A DNA stretch of 64,000 nucleotides from Pistricoccus aurantiacus (GCF_007954585.1 NZ_CP042382.1:2108001-2172000); one strand, 5' to 3'; counted from the first letter of the stretch, positions 40,318 to 51,662 are shown. Translations and numbers: made by a program. The notes: generated by a model from the letters alone, not told the origin.

Positions 40318-42480
40318 TTGAACCTCAAGCGCTGGATCATTCTTGCGGTAGTCATCGCCGCGATCGTCCTTTTCTTCGTCAGCGGCGCCTACGACGCTTT
40401 CAGTCTCGCTAACATCAAGGCGCAGCAGGCGAGCTTCCAAGCCTGGCTGGCGCGCGATCCCGTCACGGTGATCGGCGGCTTCTTCGCGATCTACGTCGCC
40501 ATGGCGGCGCTTTCCCTGCCCGGGGCGGCCTTGTTGACCCTGCTCGGCGGCGCCTTGTTCGGCTTCGGTTGGGGACTCTTGATCGTTTCCTTCGCCAGCA
40601 CCATCGGTGCGACGCTGGCCTTTCTGGTCGCCCGTACCCTGGCGCAACAGCCGCTGGAGCAGCGCTTCTCCCGTCAGCTGGCGCGCATCAATCAGGGCAT
40701 CGCTCGGGAAGGCGCCTTCTATCTCTTCACCCTGCGGCTGATTCCGCTATTTCCGTTTTTCGTCATCAACCTGGTAATGGGGCTGACCCGCATGCGGGTG
40801 TGGACCTTCTACTGGGTCAGTCAGGTGGGCATGCTGCCGGGTACCGCGGTCTACGTCTACGCGGGCAGGGAGCTCGGCAGCCTGGAAAGCCTAGGAGGCA
40901 TTCTCTCGCCGGGGCTGATCCTGGCCTTCGTGCTGATTGGCCTGTTTCCCTGGCTGGCCCGCTGGGGAGTGGAGTTCATCAAGCGTCGGCGTCTGGCGCG
41001 AATGTATCACAAGCCAAAGGGCTTCGATTACGACATCGTGGTGATAGGCGCCGGCTCCGCGGGTCTGGTGGCAAGCTATATCGCCGCGGCGGTCAAGGCC
41101 CGGGTGGCTCTGGTGGAAAGCAGCCAGATGGGCGGAGACTGCCTGAATACCGGCTGCGTGCCTTCCAAGGCGCTGATTCGCGCCGCTCGGAGCGCAGAGG
41201 AGATCCGGCAGGCGCCCAGGCTCGGGGTCAGCGCCGGCGAGCCTAAGATCGATTTCACCCAGGTGATGGCTCACGTGCACCAGGCGATCGCGCAGGTGGC
41301 ACCACACGACAGCCGCGAGCGCTACGAAAGCCTCGGTGTCGAGGTGGTCGAAGGCAAGGCACGCCTGACCAGCCCTTGGGAGGTGCGGGTGGGAGAGCGG
41401 GTGCTGACTACCCGCCATGTAGTCATCGCTACCGGCGCGCGACCGCGGGTGCCGCAATTGCCCGGACTCGAGAAGACCCCGGTGCTGACCTCGGAAAACC
41501 TGTGGCAGCTTGAAAAACTGCCCGAGCGCCTTGTCGTCCTGGGTGGCGGCCCCATCGGCTGCGAGCTGGGACAGAGTTTCGCACGTCTGGGTAGCCAGGT
41601 GACCTTGATACAGCGAGCGGCTCAATTATTGCCTAAAGAGGACGTCAATATCGTTCAGGTACTGGCGAAGACGCTGACGGCGGAAGGAGTGCGGATTCAT
41701 CTCAATACTCGGGCTGTCGGTATCGAGCCGGGGCCGTCCATCGGCGAGACCGCTCGAGTTCTGGTGATCGAGCGGGACGGCGAGCACGGTGTGGAAACCG
41801 AGCGGCTGGTATTCGATCGGCTGTTGGTGGCGGTGGGGCGCGAGGCGAACGTGTCGGGGCTTGGCCTCGAGGCCCTGGGCATCGAGACCCGGAATGACGG
41901 TACTCTCAACGTGGATGAAATGTTGCGCAGCCTGCATCCTAATATCTGGGCCTGCGGTGACGTGGCCGGGCCTTATCAGCTGACTCACGCCAGCGCCCAC
42001 CAGGCCTGGCACGCCACGGTCAATGCGCTGTTCGGCGAGCTCAAGCGTTTCCGGGTCGATTATCGCAACCTGCCGGCGGTGACCTTCACGGAACCGGAAG
42101 TGGCTCGGGTGGGGCTTAACGAGAAACAGGCCAGGCGCGACGGTGTCGAGTTCGAGTTGACCCGCTATGAGTTCAGCGAGCTTGATAGAGCTATCGCGGA
42201 TGCCCGCACCGAGGGCTTCATCAAGGTGCTGACGGTGCCCGGCAAGGACCGCATCCTGGGGGTTAGCATCGTCGGTCATGGCGCCGGCGAGCTGCTGAGC
42301 GAATTTACTCTGGCGATGACCCAAGGGATCGGGCTCAACAAGCTGCTGAGCACCATCCATCCTTATCCGACGCTTTCCGAAGCGGCCAAGAACAGCGCCG
42401 GCGTGTGGAAGAACGCACACAAGCCGGAGCGGGTGCTGGGCTGGCTGGAGCGGTATTTCGCCTGGCGGCGCTCGCGATAA
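40318..42480 (+). CDS. TVP38/TMEM64-domain and FAD-disulfide-oxidoreductase fusion
   Basis: 720-residue fusion. Residues about 1-225 are a VTT/DedA-superfamily TVP38/TMEM64 membrane domain, with five or six hydrophobic segments and the family stretch FTLRLIPLFPFFVINLVMGL followed by LPGTAVYVYAG. Residues about 238-720 are a dihydrolipoamide-dehydrogenase/mercuric-reductase-like flavoprotein: VVIGAGSAGLVA, the redox disulfide CLNTGCVPSK, VLGGGPIGCELGQ for NAD(P), and a C-terminal HPYPTLSEAA that holds the His-Glu dyad. There is no N-terminal metal-binding domain. The start is TTG at 40318 with AAGGAG eight bases upstream. The stop overlaps the next gene by one base. Substrate unknown; the electron acceptor would sit at the inner membrane. 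Confidence 0.9.
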   Translation: MNLKRWIILAVVIAAIVLFFVSGAYDAFSLANIKAQQASFQAWLARDPVTVIGGFFAIYVAMAALSLPGAALLTLLGGALFGFGWGLLIVSFASTIGATLAFLVARTLAQQPLEQRFSRQLARINQGIAREGAFYLFTLRLIPLFPFFVINLVMGLTRMRVWTFYWVSQVGMLPGTAVYVYAGRELGSLESLGGILSPGLILAFVLIGLFPWLARWGVEFIKRRRLARMYHKPKGFDYDIVVIGAGSAGLVASYIAAAVKARVALVESSQMGGDCLNTGCVPSKALIRAARSAEEIRQAPRLGVSAGEPKIDFTQVMAHVHQAIAQVAPHDSRERYESLGVEVVEGKARLTSPWEVRVGERVLTTRHVVIATGARPRVPQLPGLEKTPVLTSENLWQLEKLPERLVVLGGGPIGCELGQSFARLGSQVTLIQRAAQLLPKEDVNIVQVLAKTLTAEGVRIHLNTRAVGIEPGPSIGETARVLVIERDGEHGVETERLVFDRLLVAVGREANVSGLGLEALGIETRNDGTLNVDEMLRSLHPNIWACGDVAGPYQLTHASAHQAWHATVNALFGELKRFRVDYRNLPAVTFTEPEVARVGLNEKQARRDGVEFELTRYEFSELDRAIADARTEGFIKVLTVPGKDRILGVSIVGHGAGELLSEFTLAMTQGIGLNKLLSTIHPYPTLSEAAKNSAGVWKNAHKPERVLGWLERYFAWRRSR

Positions 42481-43133
42481 TGCTGGATCGCTGGACCATG
42501 CCCTGGATGCAGAGGCCTCTGAACCGGCTGCTTCCCGGGCTGATCGCCTGGAATATCAGGCCGGTGCAACTGCCCGTTGCCGGTTTTGTCATCGGCATGC
42601 TGGCGCTGCCTCTGCTGGCCTTCGAGCACTACGGCTTGGCACTACTGGCGATTGTGCTCAACCGCCTGGGGGACGGATTGGACGGCGCCTTGGCACGCCG
42701 AACCCAGCAAACGAGCGACGCTGGCGGCTTCCTGGATATCGGCCTGGATTTCGTCTTCTATGCCGCGGTGGTGCTGGGATTTGCCCTGGCGGATCCTGCC
42801 GGTAACGCGCTGGCCGCCACGTTTCTGCTGTTCGCCTTTATCGGCACCGGCACCTCGTTTCTCGCCTTCGCCATCGTGGCCAAGCGGCACGAGCTGGAGC
42901 GGCCCAGCTTCCAGCGCAAGGCGTTCTATTACCTGCACGGCCTGACGGAAGGCACGGAAACCCTGCTTGCCCTGGCGGCGTTCTGTCTGTGGCCGGCTCA
43001 CTTCTCGCTGTTGGCGAGTCTATTCGCCATCGCTTGTCTCATCACCACCGCCACGCGGCTATGGGGCGGTTATCTGACCCTGCGGAACCTGGAAACACGG
43101 CAACAAAAAAGAGCGACAAAAGCCGCTCCTTGA
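42480..43133 (+). CDS. CDP-alcohol phosphatidyltransferase family protein
   Basis: 217-residue polytopic membrane enzyme of the CDP-alcohol phosphatidyltransferase family, which joins a CDP-activated lipid to an alcohol. The catalytic motif DG-x2-AR-x8-G-x3-D-x3-D is complete (DGALAR, then GGFLD and IGLD, at about residues 63-86). About six helices follow the pattern of the family. The alcohol substrate (serine, glycerol phosphate, inositol or other) cannot be assigned. ATG 42480 overlaps the stop of the fusion gene (TAATG), so it depends on that gene's translation. Confidence 0.9.
   Translation: MLDRWTMPWMQRPLNRLLPGLIAWNIRPVQLPVAGFVIGMLALPLLAFEHYGLALLAIVLNRLGDGLDGALARRTQQTSDAGGFLDIGLDFVFYAAVVLGFALADPAGNALAATFLLFAFIGTGTSFLAFAIVAKRHELERPSFQRKAFYYLHGLTEGTETLLALAAFCLWPAHFSLLASLFAIACLITTATRLWGGYLTLRNLETRQQKRATKAAP
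43105..43128 (-). terminator. Terminator of the FKBP gene
   Basis: On the minus strand GAGCG-GCTTTTGT-CGCTC followed by six Ts, 37 bases after the SlyD-like gene. It lies inside the last codons of the convergent phosphatidyltransferase gene. Confidence 0.8.
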
Positions 43134-43164
43134 ATCGAAATTGCTATCAGGATCTGTCTGAAAC

Positions 43165-43647
43165 CTAGTGTTCGACACCGCCTGCGCCATGCACGTGGCC
43201 ATGCTCCAGTTCTTCCTGGCTGGCCTCGCGCACCTCGGTGATTTCCACATCGAAATTCAGGGTCTGGCCGGCCAGAGGATGATTGCCGTCCACGGTAACC
43301 GTGTCGCCTTCCACCTGGGTCACGGTGACCATCAGCGGCCCACCTTGGGTCTGTGCCTGAAACTGCATGCCCGGCTGGACGTCATCGACACCTTGAAACG
43401 ATTCGATGGGAACTTCCTGTATCAGACCCGGCTGGTTTTCGCCGTAGCCTTCTTCAGGGGTAACCGTTACCTGAAGTTTCTCACCGCTTTCGCGTCCGGC
43501 AAGTTCCTTTTCTAGCCCCGGCACGATATTGCCGGCGCCGTGCAGGTAGGCGAGGGGCTCACGGCCTTCCGAGCTGTCCAGTACTTCACCCGCGTCGTTG
43601 GTCAGAGTGTAGTGAAACGCAACGACGGAATTTTGTGCGATTTGCAT
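43165..43647 (-). CDS. FKBP-type peptidyl-prolyl isomerase, SlyD-like
   Basis: 160-residue prolyl isomerase and chaperone. It begins MQIAQNSVVAFHYTLTNDAG, the FKBP domain of the SlyD type; PLAYLHGAGNIVPGLEKELA and the VTVTPEEGYGE segment frame the insert-in-flap domain (about 70-130). The tail HGHVHGAGGVEH is a short histidine-rich end, as in SlyD where it binds nickel and other metals, but far shorter than in E. coli. GGAAGG precedes ATG 43647; an ATG eight codons upstream is less likely. Confidence 0.93.
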   Translation of the reverse strand: MQIAQNSVVAFHYTLTNDAGEVLDSSEGREPLAYLHGAGNIVPGLEKELAGRESGEKLQVTVTPEEGYGENQPGLIQEVPIESFQGVDDVQPGMQFQAQTQGGPLMVTVTQVEGDTVTVDGNHPLAGQTLNFDVEITEVREASQEELEHGHVHGAGGVEH

Positions 43648-43841
43648 GAATAAACCTTCCGGTGAGTGCATGTCATTCTCATGGTAACGTGCCTGGCGCT
43701 GACTGTCAGGGGTAAAGCGGCATTTCTCAGGATGAGCGACGCGTCGATCGAGTTGCGTTGAATAGGCACGAGGGATACCCTTTGATCTGAATTTTTGCCC
43801 CCTCAACTTTGATATCTCGAAAATCGTAACGGAGTGATTCC

Positions 43842-44126
43842 ATGATCGAGACCTTGATTTGGCTGATTGCCTTCGGCGTGATCCTGTTTTTGACCCTGAG
43901 AAGCTGGGAGGGCTCGCTGGGCCATTTCTTCGAGAAGAAAATGCCTGCCATTCTGGTCTCCGGAGGAGACGATCGCTGGGTGTGGTGCCCCGCCATTGCA
44001 ATACTGCTGGCGACGTTCATCGTGAAACCGGTGGATATGCTTTTCACCTTGATCGTACTGGCCATCGTGGCCTGGGTCGCCAAGCTGATCATCGGCTGGG
44101 CGCTGAGCAAGGCCAAGCTACACTGA
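43842..44126 (+). CDS. Small membrane protein of unknown family
   Basis: 94-residue protein with three probable membrane helices (about 3-20, 48-64 and 66-88) separated by a short polar loop with SLGHFFEKKM and GGDDRWVW. GGAG seven bases before the ATG supports translation. I do not recognise a family. It is isolated: the FKBP gene is divergent and a strong hairpin follows. Confidence 0.7.
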   Translation: MIETLIWLIAFGVILFLTLRSWEGSLGHFFEKKMPAILVSGGDDRWVWCPAIAILLATFIVKPVDMLFTLIVLAIVAWVAKLIIGWALSKAKLH

Positions 44127-44161
44127 ATCCGCTTTGAACAATCAACATTGGCTGGAATCGG

Positions 44162-44191
44162 CAAGGCCCGCAAGTCAACTTGCGGGCCTTG
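44162..44191. terminator. Hairpin between the small membrane protein and the SlyB-like gene
   Basis: CAAGGCCCGCAAG-TCAA-CTTGCGGGCCTTG, a perfect 13-base stem between convergent genes. No T-run on either side, so it may act as a bidirectional but inefficient terminator. Confidence 0.65.
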
Positions 44192-44227
44192 TCTCGTGAG
44201 GGCCTGGGGAATTTTTAAGTCTTTGTC

Positions 44228-44701
44228 TCAGTAGGGCGCCACGCTCAAGTTGGCGCCGCTGCCAATCAGGCGCACCCGCTGACCGACCTGGAAGTTGCGA
44301 TCGGCTTTCTGCACCACCACGACGCTGCTGCCGGTATCGCGCTGCACCTCGATTTCCCAGGCATTGACGCGGTTGGCGCGATCCTCGACCTTGCCGCCGG
44401 CCACGCCGCCGCCAATGGCGCCGACCGCGGTAGCGATTTTTCGACCGGAACCGCCACCCACCTGATTGCCCAGCAAACCACCGACCACGGCGCCGCCCAG
44501 GCCGCCCAGCATGCTGGTATCCTGGCTACCTGCTTGAATCTGTACCGGGCGAATCGCGGTGATGGTGCCGAAATCGACGCTTTGGGCGGTCTGAGCCTGA
44601 TTGCCTCGATAGACGTCGCCGCCGTAGGGTGCGGTATTGGCACAGCCGGCCAGCGTCAGCAGGCTCAAGGCGACAACAGGAAGATAATAAGTCGGTTTCA
44701 T
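44228..44701 (-). CDS. SlyB/Pcp-like glycine-zipper outer-membrane lipoprotein
   Basis: 157-residue lipoprotein: signal peptide with lipobox LTLAGC (Cys20), a glycine-zipper membrane segment (LGGLGGAVVGGLLGNQVGGG, about 66-85, then GAIGGGVAGG) and a small C-terminal domain ending in VRLIGSG. This is the layout of SlyB and Pal-cross-reacting lipoproteins. The start at 44701 follows GGAGA; the longer frame to 44764 is not supported. SlyB in enteric bacteria is PhoP-controlled; no PhoP box was identified here. Confidence 0.9.
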   Translation of the reverse strand: MKPTYYLPVVALSLLTLAGCANTAPYGGDVYRGNQAQTAQSVDFGTITAIRPVQIQAGSQDTSMLGGLGGAVVGGLLGNQVGGGSGRKIATAVGAIGGGVAGGKVEDRANRVNAWEIEVQRDTGSSVVVVQKADRNFQVGQRVRLIGSGANLSVAPY

Positions 44702-44845
44702 TGGCCGTTCTCCAAGGGGATTAGTTTTAAAACAGTGTTCTTTAACTAGATTAACGCAATCCATTTGTGTCCGCTACCCATCAGATCCTATCGCCGTACG
44801 TTGGTGCGGAATATCCTGAAAGCAGGCGAACTATTATAACAGCAA

Positions 44846-44874
44846 TAAAAAAGGGAAGGCTTGCGCCCTCCCTT
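44846..44874 (-). terminator. Terminator of aceA
   Basis: AAGGGAGGGC-GCAA-GCCTTCCCTT on the minus strand, with one G-T pair, followed by a run of Ts. It starts 42 bases past the aceA stop. Confidence 0.85.
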
Positions 44875-44915
44875 GAGTATACCAATTTTCTAGCGAATCG
44901 ATTCGATCATGTAGC

Positions 44916-46514
44916 TTAGCCGAACTGGCCCATGGTGTTGTCCTTGCCACCGGCCTTGAGGGCGCCTTCGCCGGAGAAGAACTCCTTGTGGTCGTCCCCC
45001 AGGTTGGAGCCGGCCATGTCCTGGTGCTTGACCGTGGCGATACCCTCGCGGATCTCCTTGCGCTGCACGCCAGCCACATAGGCCAGCATGCCTTCGTCGC
45101 CGAAGTAGCCTTTCGCCAGGTTGTCCGTGGACAATGCCGCGGTGTGGTAGGTGGGTAGAGTGATCAGGTGATGGAAGATACCCGCTTCGCGGGCGGCGTC
45201 ACGCTGGAAGTTCCGGGTCCAGCGATCCGCTTCCTTGCCAAGCTCGGTGTCATCGTACTCGACGCTCATCAAATTGGCGCGATCGTAGTTCGAGACGTCC
45301 TTGCCTTCCTGTTCCCAGGCATCGAATACCTGCTGGCGGAAGTTCAGAGTCCAGTTGAAGGACGGGCTGTTGTTGTAGACCAGCTTGGCTTCCGGCATCA
45401 CTTCACGGATACGGTTGACCATGCCGGCGATCTGACCGACGTGGGGCTTCTCGGTCTCGATCCACAAGAGATCCGCGCCGTTCTGCAGGCTGGTGATGCA
45501 GTCCAGCACCACGCGATCCTCGCCGCTGCCTTGCTTGAACTGAAACAGACCGCTGGCCAGTCGCTTGGGTTTGATCAGTTTGCCGTTCTGCCTGAGCACC
45601 ACGTCGCCGTTTTCGATATCGTCCACGGACGTGATTTCGTCGCCATCGAGGAAGCTGTTGTACTGATCCCCCAGGTCGCCGGGCTCGTTGGTCACGGCGA
45701 TCTGCTGGGTCAGACCAGCGCCCAGGGAGTCGGTGCGCGCGACGATGATGCCGTCATCCACGCCCAGTTCCAGGAAGGCATAGCGTACGGCGTTGATCTT
45801 GGCCAGGAACTGCGCGTGGGGCACGGTGACCTTGCCGTCCTGGTGGCCGCACTGCTTGACGTCGGAGACCTGATTCTCGAGCTGAATGGCGCAGGCGCCG
45901 GCTTCGATCATCTGCTTGGCCAGCAGATAGGTGGCTTCCTCGTTGCCGAAGCCCGCGTCGATATCAGCAATGATCGGTACCACGTGGGTCTCGAAGTTAT
46001 CGATCTTGTTCTCGAGTTCCTTGGCCTTGACGTCGTTGCCGGCTTGCTTGGCGTCTTCCAGGTCGCGGAACAGATGGTTGAGTTCCCAGGCATCCGCCTG
46101 CTTGAGGAAGGTGTAGAGTTCCCGGATCAAGGCCGACACTGCGGTCTTCTCGTGCATGGACTGATCCGGCAGCGGGCCGAACTCGCTGCGCAGGGCGGCC
46201 ACCATCCAGCCGGAAAGGTAGAGGTAGCTACGCTTGGTGGTGCCGAAATGCTTCTTGATGGAAATCAGCTTCTGCTGGCCGATGAAACCGTGCCAGCAAC
46301 CCAGAGACTGGGTGTACTTGGCGGTGTCCGCGTCATAGGCCGCCATATCCTCACGCATGATCTTGGCGGTGTACTTGGCGATATCCAGGCCGGTATGAAA
46401 GCGGTTCTGCAAACGCATGCGCGCGGCATGGCTCGGATTGATGTTATCCCATTTGCCGGACCGGGCCTCGCGCAGCCGGGCAATAGTGTCGATTTCATTC
46501 TGGAATGCTGACAT
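44916..46514 (-). CDS. aceA: Isocitrate lyase (long Pseudomonas-type)
   Basis: Cleaves isocitrate to succinate and glyoxylate, the first step of the glyoxylate shunt. At 532 residues it is the long form found in Pseudomonas and relatives rather than the roughly 430-residue E. coli form. The catalytic motif is KQCGH (about residue 222), where E. coli has KKCGH. IADIDAGFGNEEATYLLAKQ, the metal-binding loop, and NNSPSFNWT are present. AAAGGA precedes ATG 46514. A terminator follows. It competes for isocitrate with the two isocitrate dehydrogenases at 52963-56642. No malate synthase is in the window. Confidence 0.95.
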   Translation of the reverse strand: MSAFQNEIDTIARLREARSGKWDNINPSHAARMRLQNRFHTGLDIAKYTAKIMREDMAAYDADTAKYTQSLGCWHGFIGQQKLISIKKHFGTTKRSYLYLSGWMVAALRSEFGPLPDQSMHEKTAVSALIRELYTFLKQADAWELNHLFRDLEDAKQAGNDVKAKELENKIDNFETHVVPIIADIDAGFGNEEATYLLAKQMIEAGACAIQLENQVSDVKQCGHQDGKVTVPHAQFLAKINAVRYAFLELGVDDGIIVARTDSLGAGLTQQIAVTNEPGDLGDQYNSFLDGDEITSVDDIENGDVVLRQNGKLIKPKRLASGLFQFKQGSGEDRVVLDCITSLQNGADLLWIETEKPHVGQIAGMVNRIREVMPEAKLVYNNSPSFNWTLNFRQQVFDAWEQEGKDVSNYDRANLMSVEYDDTELGKEADRWTRNFQRDAAREAGIFHHLITLPTYHTAALSTDNLAKGYFGDEGMLAYVAGVQRKEIREGIATVKHQDMAGSNLGDDHKEFFSGEGALKAGGKDNTMGQFG

Positions 46515-46788
46515 GAAGCCATCCTTTATTTCAGATAAGAGATAACGTTACCGGAATGCTTGATAGCAACGTGCTTGGTATCGAGCCTTAGTACTAAAAC
46601 AGGTACCGAGATCGTTCGATCCTGGATCTAACCTTACGCCTACTATGCCGCATTTTGCCGCAAAGCAACAATTAATCATTAGAGGTATGAGACGTTGTAG
46701 TTCGACTACAGAAATCGCTACAAGGCGAACTCGCTGTAGCCAAGTTTCCTATCCTCGAAGTGACAGGGCGAAACGACGGTAAAAGTTC

Positions 46789-47220
46789 TCAGTCCGACAG
46801 TCGTAGCGACATGTAACGATGCGGTATGCCAGCGTCGAGAAAAGCATCGTCGAAGGCCTTGAAGCCGAGCCGTTCGTAGAAAGCCAGGGCATGGGTCTGC
46901 GCCGACAGTTCCACCTGGACATGACCTAGAACATGAGCCGCCTGGATAGCGGCCTGCATCAGCGCCACGCCGATCCCCCTGCCCCGTGCCTCCGAGAGTA
47001 CCGCCACCCGGCCGATATGCCCATCCGGCAACAGGCGGGCGGTACCCAAGGCGCGGCCATGTTCCCGGGCAATAAAATGCAGGCACTCCGGATCGCGACC
47101 GTCCCATTCTTCTTTCTGAGAAACCCCTTGTTCGACGATAAACACCTGACGGCGGATAGCGGTAGCGGTGTTCCTCAGGCTTGCCCAGTCGCCTTGCTCG
47201 ATGCTGATTTCAAGGCTCAT
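46789..47220 (-). CDS. GNAT-family N-acetyltransferase
   Basis: 143-residue acetyltransferase with the acetyl-CoA motif A GRVAVLSEARGRGIGVALMQ (about 69-88) and motif B around ALAFYERLGFKAF. The N-terminal part with IRRQVFIVEQGV resembles the ElaA/YjcF branch. Substrate unknown. The ATG overlaps the roxA stop by four bases, so it is coupled to the ribosomal hydroxylase gene. Confidence 0.88.
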   Translation of the reverse strand: MSLEISIEQGDWASLRNTATAIRRQVFIVEQGVSQKEEWDGRDPECLHFIAREHGRALGTARLLPDGHIGRVAVLSEARGRGIGVALMQAAIQAAHVLGHVQVELSAQTHALAFYERLGFKAFDDAFLDAGIPHRYMSLRLSD

Positions 47221-48419
47221 GCGTTTTCCTCATCCCCATCGTCTTCACCTGACCGGTAGAGGCTACCTCCTTTGAGCAGGGTAGCAAGTAGTGAGGGGGC
47301 TTCCGCGTGAGCCAGCAGCCTGCTGTCCAGGGCGCGAGTCGACGCAAGATGTCTGGCCAATGCCAGAGAGCAGACAAAGCCATCTCCATCGACGAACAAG
47401 GTTGCTTTGGTGTCGTTGCGAGAATGATCCGAAGCATGCCAGGCGAAACGAGAGCCGAGCGCTCGTTCAAGTGTCAGGCCGTCTTTCAACTCCTCGACAA
47501 GCGCTGCTTCGCTGACCGACGATTCCAGAGGCGCCAACTGATCGACATACTTGGGCTGTGTCATGACACGACCGAGCCATTGGCTTAGCTGCTTAGGGTC
47601 GTCAAGACTGTCGAGAATCAGAGCGCGCATGCGCGAAAGGGCCGCCGTGTCGATTTCCCCCGGGTCCGTCGGCGGCGTCATGCCCGCGTCCGCGTAGCGC
47701 TTCGAAGCGGGCAGGCTTTCGCCAACGTAGTCCGCGAAGGAGGTCACCGCCTCGTCCGCGGAAAGAGCGCGGAAGCCCACGGAAATGGTCATGCAGTCAG
47801 TGGATTGACTGACGCCGTGGTGAGCGTACCCCGGCGGCAGATACAGCATGTCGCCGGGCTCCAGCACCCAGTCCTGGCCGGCTTCGACCTGGAAGCTCTC
47901 GAGGATGCGCAGGTCGATGCCTTGAAGGATCGGCGCGTCGTCGGCGACCTTTCCGCCCAGCTGCCAGCGACGCCGGCCGCTTGCCTGCAGTAGAAAGACA
48001 TCGTATTGGTCCATGTGTGGGCCGACGCTGCCACCCGGGGGGGCGTAGCTGATCATGATGTCGTCCAGCCGCCAGCGGGGCAGGAAGGTAAAATGCTCCA
48101 GCATGGCCGCCACTTCCGGCACGTAATGATCCACCGCCTGCACCAGCAGACTCCAGTCCTTTTCACCCAGACGAGCAAAGGTGGCATCGTCGAAAGGGCC
48201 GTGGCTGACCTGCCAGGGGCCATCCGGGCCGTATTCCTCGACGATGCGGGCTTCCACGCCTTCCTCGCAGGCCAGCCCCGCCAGCTCTTCCGGCTCGAGA
48301 GGGCACTGGAAATCGGGGAAGGCGCCGCGAATCAGCAGCGGCTTTTTCTGCCAGACGTCGCGCAGGAATTCCAAGACGCTCAGGCCGCCAAGCAGTTGCA
48401 GGGGAGTGTCGGGGGACAT
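47217..48419 (-). CDS. roxA: Ribosomal protein L16 arginine 3-hydroxylase (JmjC fold)
   Basis: 2-oxoglutarate/Fe(II)-dependent oxygenase that hydroxylates an arginine of ribosomal protein L16; E. coli name YcfD. The 400-residue protein has the iron triad HxD in GPHMDQYD (about 122-129) and the distal His in YAHHGVSQS, and the C-terminal winged-helix region common to YcfD. The ATG at 48419 is chosen; a GTG at 48428 (GTGATCATCATG) would overlap the purB stop by four bases and is also plausible. Between purB and a GNAT gene; the roxA-purB neighbourhood recalls E. coli. Confidence 0.9.
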   Translation of the reverse strand: MSPDTPLQLLGGLSVLEFLRDVWQKKPLLIRGAFPDFQCPLEPEELAGLACEEGVEARIVEEYGPDGPWQVSHGPFDDATFARLGEKDWSLLVQAVDHYVPEVAAMLEHFTFLPRWRLDDIMISYAPPGGSVGPHMDQYDVFLLQASGRRRWQLGGKVADDAPILQGIDLRILESFQVEAGQDWVLEPGDMLYLPPGYAHHGVSQSTDCMTISVGFRALSADEAVTSFADYVGESLPASKRYADAGMTPPTDPGEIDTAALSRMRALILDSLDDPKQLSQWLGRVMTQPKYVDQLAPLESSVSEAALVEELKDGLTLERALGSRFAWHASDHSRNDTKATLFVDGDGFVCSLALARHLASTRALDSRLLAHAEAPSLLATLLKGGSLYRSGEDDGDEENA

Positions 48420-48424
48420 GATGA

Positions 48425-50477
<2,053 letters not shown>

Positions 50478-50481
<4 letters not shown>

Positions 50482-51662
50482 GAAGCGAGCTCGATGGGGT
50501 AGGAAGTCGCGTGCTTGCGAGTCGCTCGGATGACGCCGCCGCCCAGGCAGATATCGCCTCGATAGAGCACCAGGGATTGTCCCGGAGTCACCGCCCATTG
50601 AGGGTCGTCGAAGATCGCCTCAACGCTGCCGTCTTCACGGGCGTGTACGGTGCAGGGAACGTCCGCCTGGCGATAGCGAGTCTTGGCGGTAAAGCGTCCT
50701 TGAACAACCGGCGCTTCCCCGGCCACCGGGGTGCCGGCCACCCAGTCCACAGGCTCGGTGATCAGAGCGTCGCTGTACAGCAGAGGATGCTCCTTGCCCT
50801 GCACCGCCACCAGCACGTTGCGCTCCAGATCCTTGCCGGCCGCGTACCAGGGCGCCTCGGGATAATTCGCTAGGCCGCCGATGCCCAGTCCTTGGCGCTG
50901 GCCCAGGGTGTAGTACATCAGCCCCTGATGCTTGCCGATGACCTCGCCCTCCGGGGTTTCGATGTGACCCGGCCGCGCCGGCAGATATTGCTGGAGAAAA
51001 TCGCGAAAACGCCGCTCGCCGATGAAACAGATGCCGGTGGAATCCTTCTTCCTAGCGGTTGCCAGGTCATGGCGTTCGGCGATGGCGCGTACCTCGGATT
51101 TCTCCAGTTCGCCGACGGGAAACAGGCAGCGGGCGATAGCGGCTTCCGGCACCGCGTGCAGGAAATAGCTCTGGTCCTTGTTGGCGTCCAGCCCCTTGAG
51201 CAAACAAGGCCGACCGTCATGCTCACCGCGGCGCACGTAGTGGCCGGTGGCGATCCTGTCGGCGCCAAGCATCTTGGCGTATTCGAGAAACACCTTGAAC
51301 TTGATTTCCCGGTTGCAGAGGATGTCCGGGTTCGGCGTGCGTCCGGCGGCGTATTCCGCCAGGAAGTGCTCGAACACGTTGTCCCAGTATTCCGCGGCGA
51401 AGTTGGCGGTATGCAGATGAATACCCAGACGCTCGCAGACTGCCTGAGCGTCCGCCAGATCCGCCTTGGCAGTGCAGTACTCGGTGCCGTCGTCCTCGTC
51501 CCAGTTCTTCATGAACAGACCTTCCACCCGGTAGCCCTGCTCCAGCAGCAGCAGGGCGGAAACCGAGGAATCGACGCCGCCGGACATGCCGACGATGACC
51601 TTGGCGGCAGGATTCGTTGACGTGGACGGGCTCACGGAAGCGTTGGCCGTGACGGATGACAT
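50478..51662 (-). CDS. mnmA: tRNA 2-thiouridylase
   Basis: Adds sulfur at C2 of U34 in tRNA-Lys, -Glu and -Gln. The 394-residue protein has the PP-loop [10 protein letters not shown] (about 25-34), [11 protein letters not shown] with the nucleophilic Cys and [12 protein letters not shown] with the persulfide Cys. The N terminus has about 20 extra residues of low complexity (STSTNPAA) before the loop, so an internal start cannot be excluded, but ATG 51662 is the only good candidate. First of mnmA-hflD. The modified tRNAs include the tRNA-Glu found at 49-124. Confidence 0.95.
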
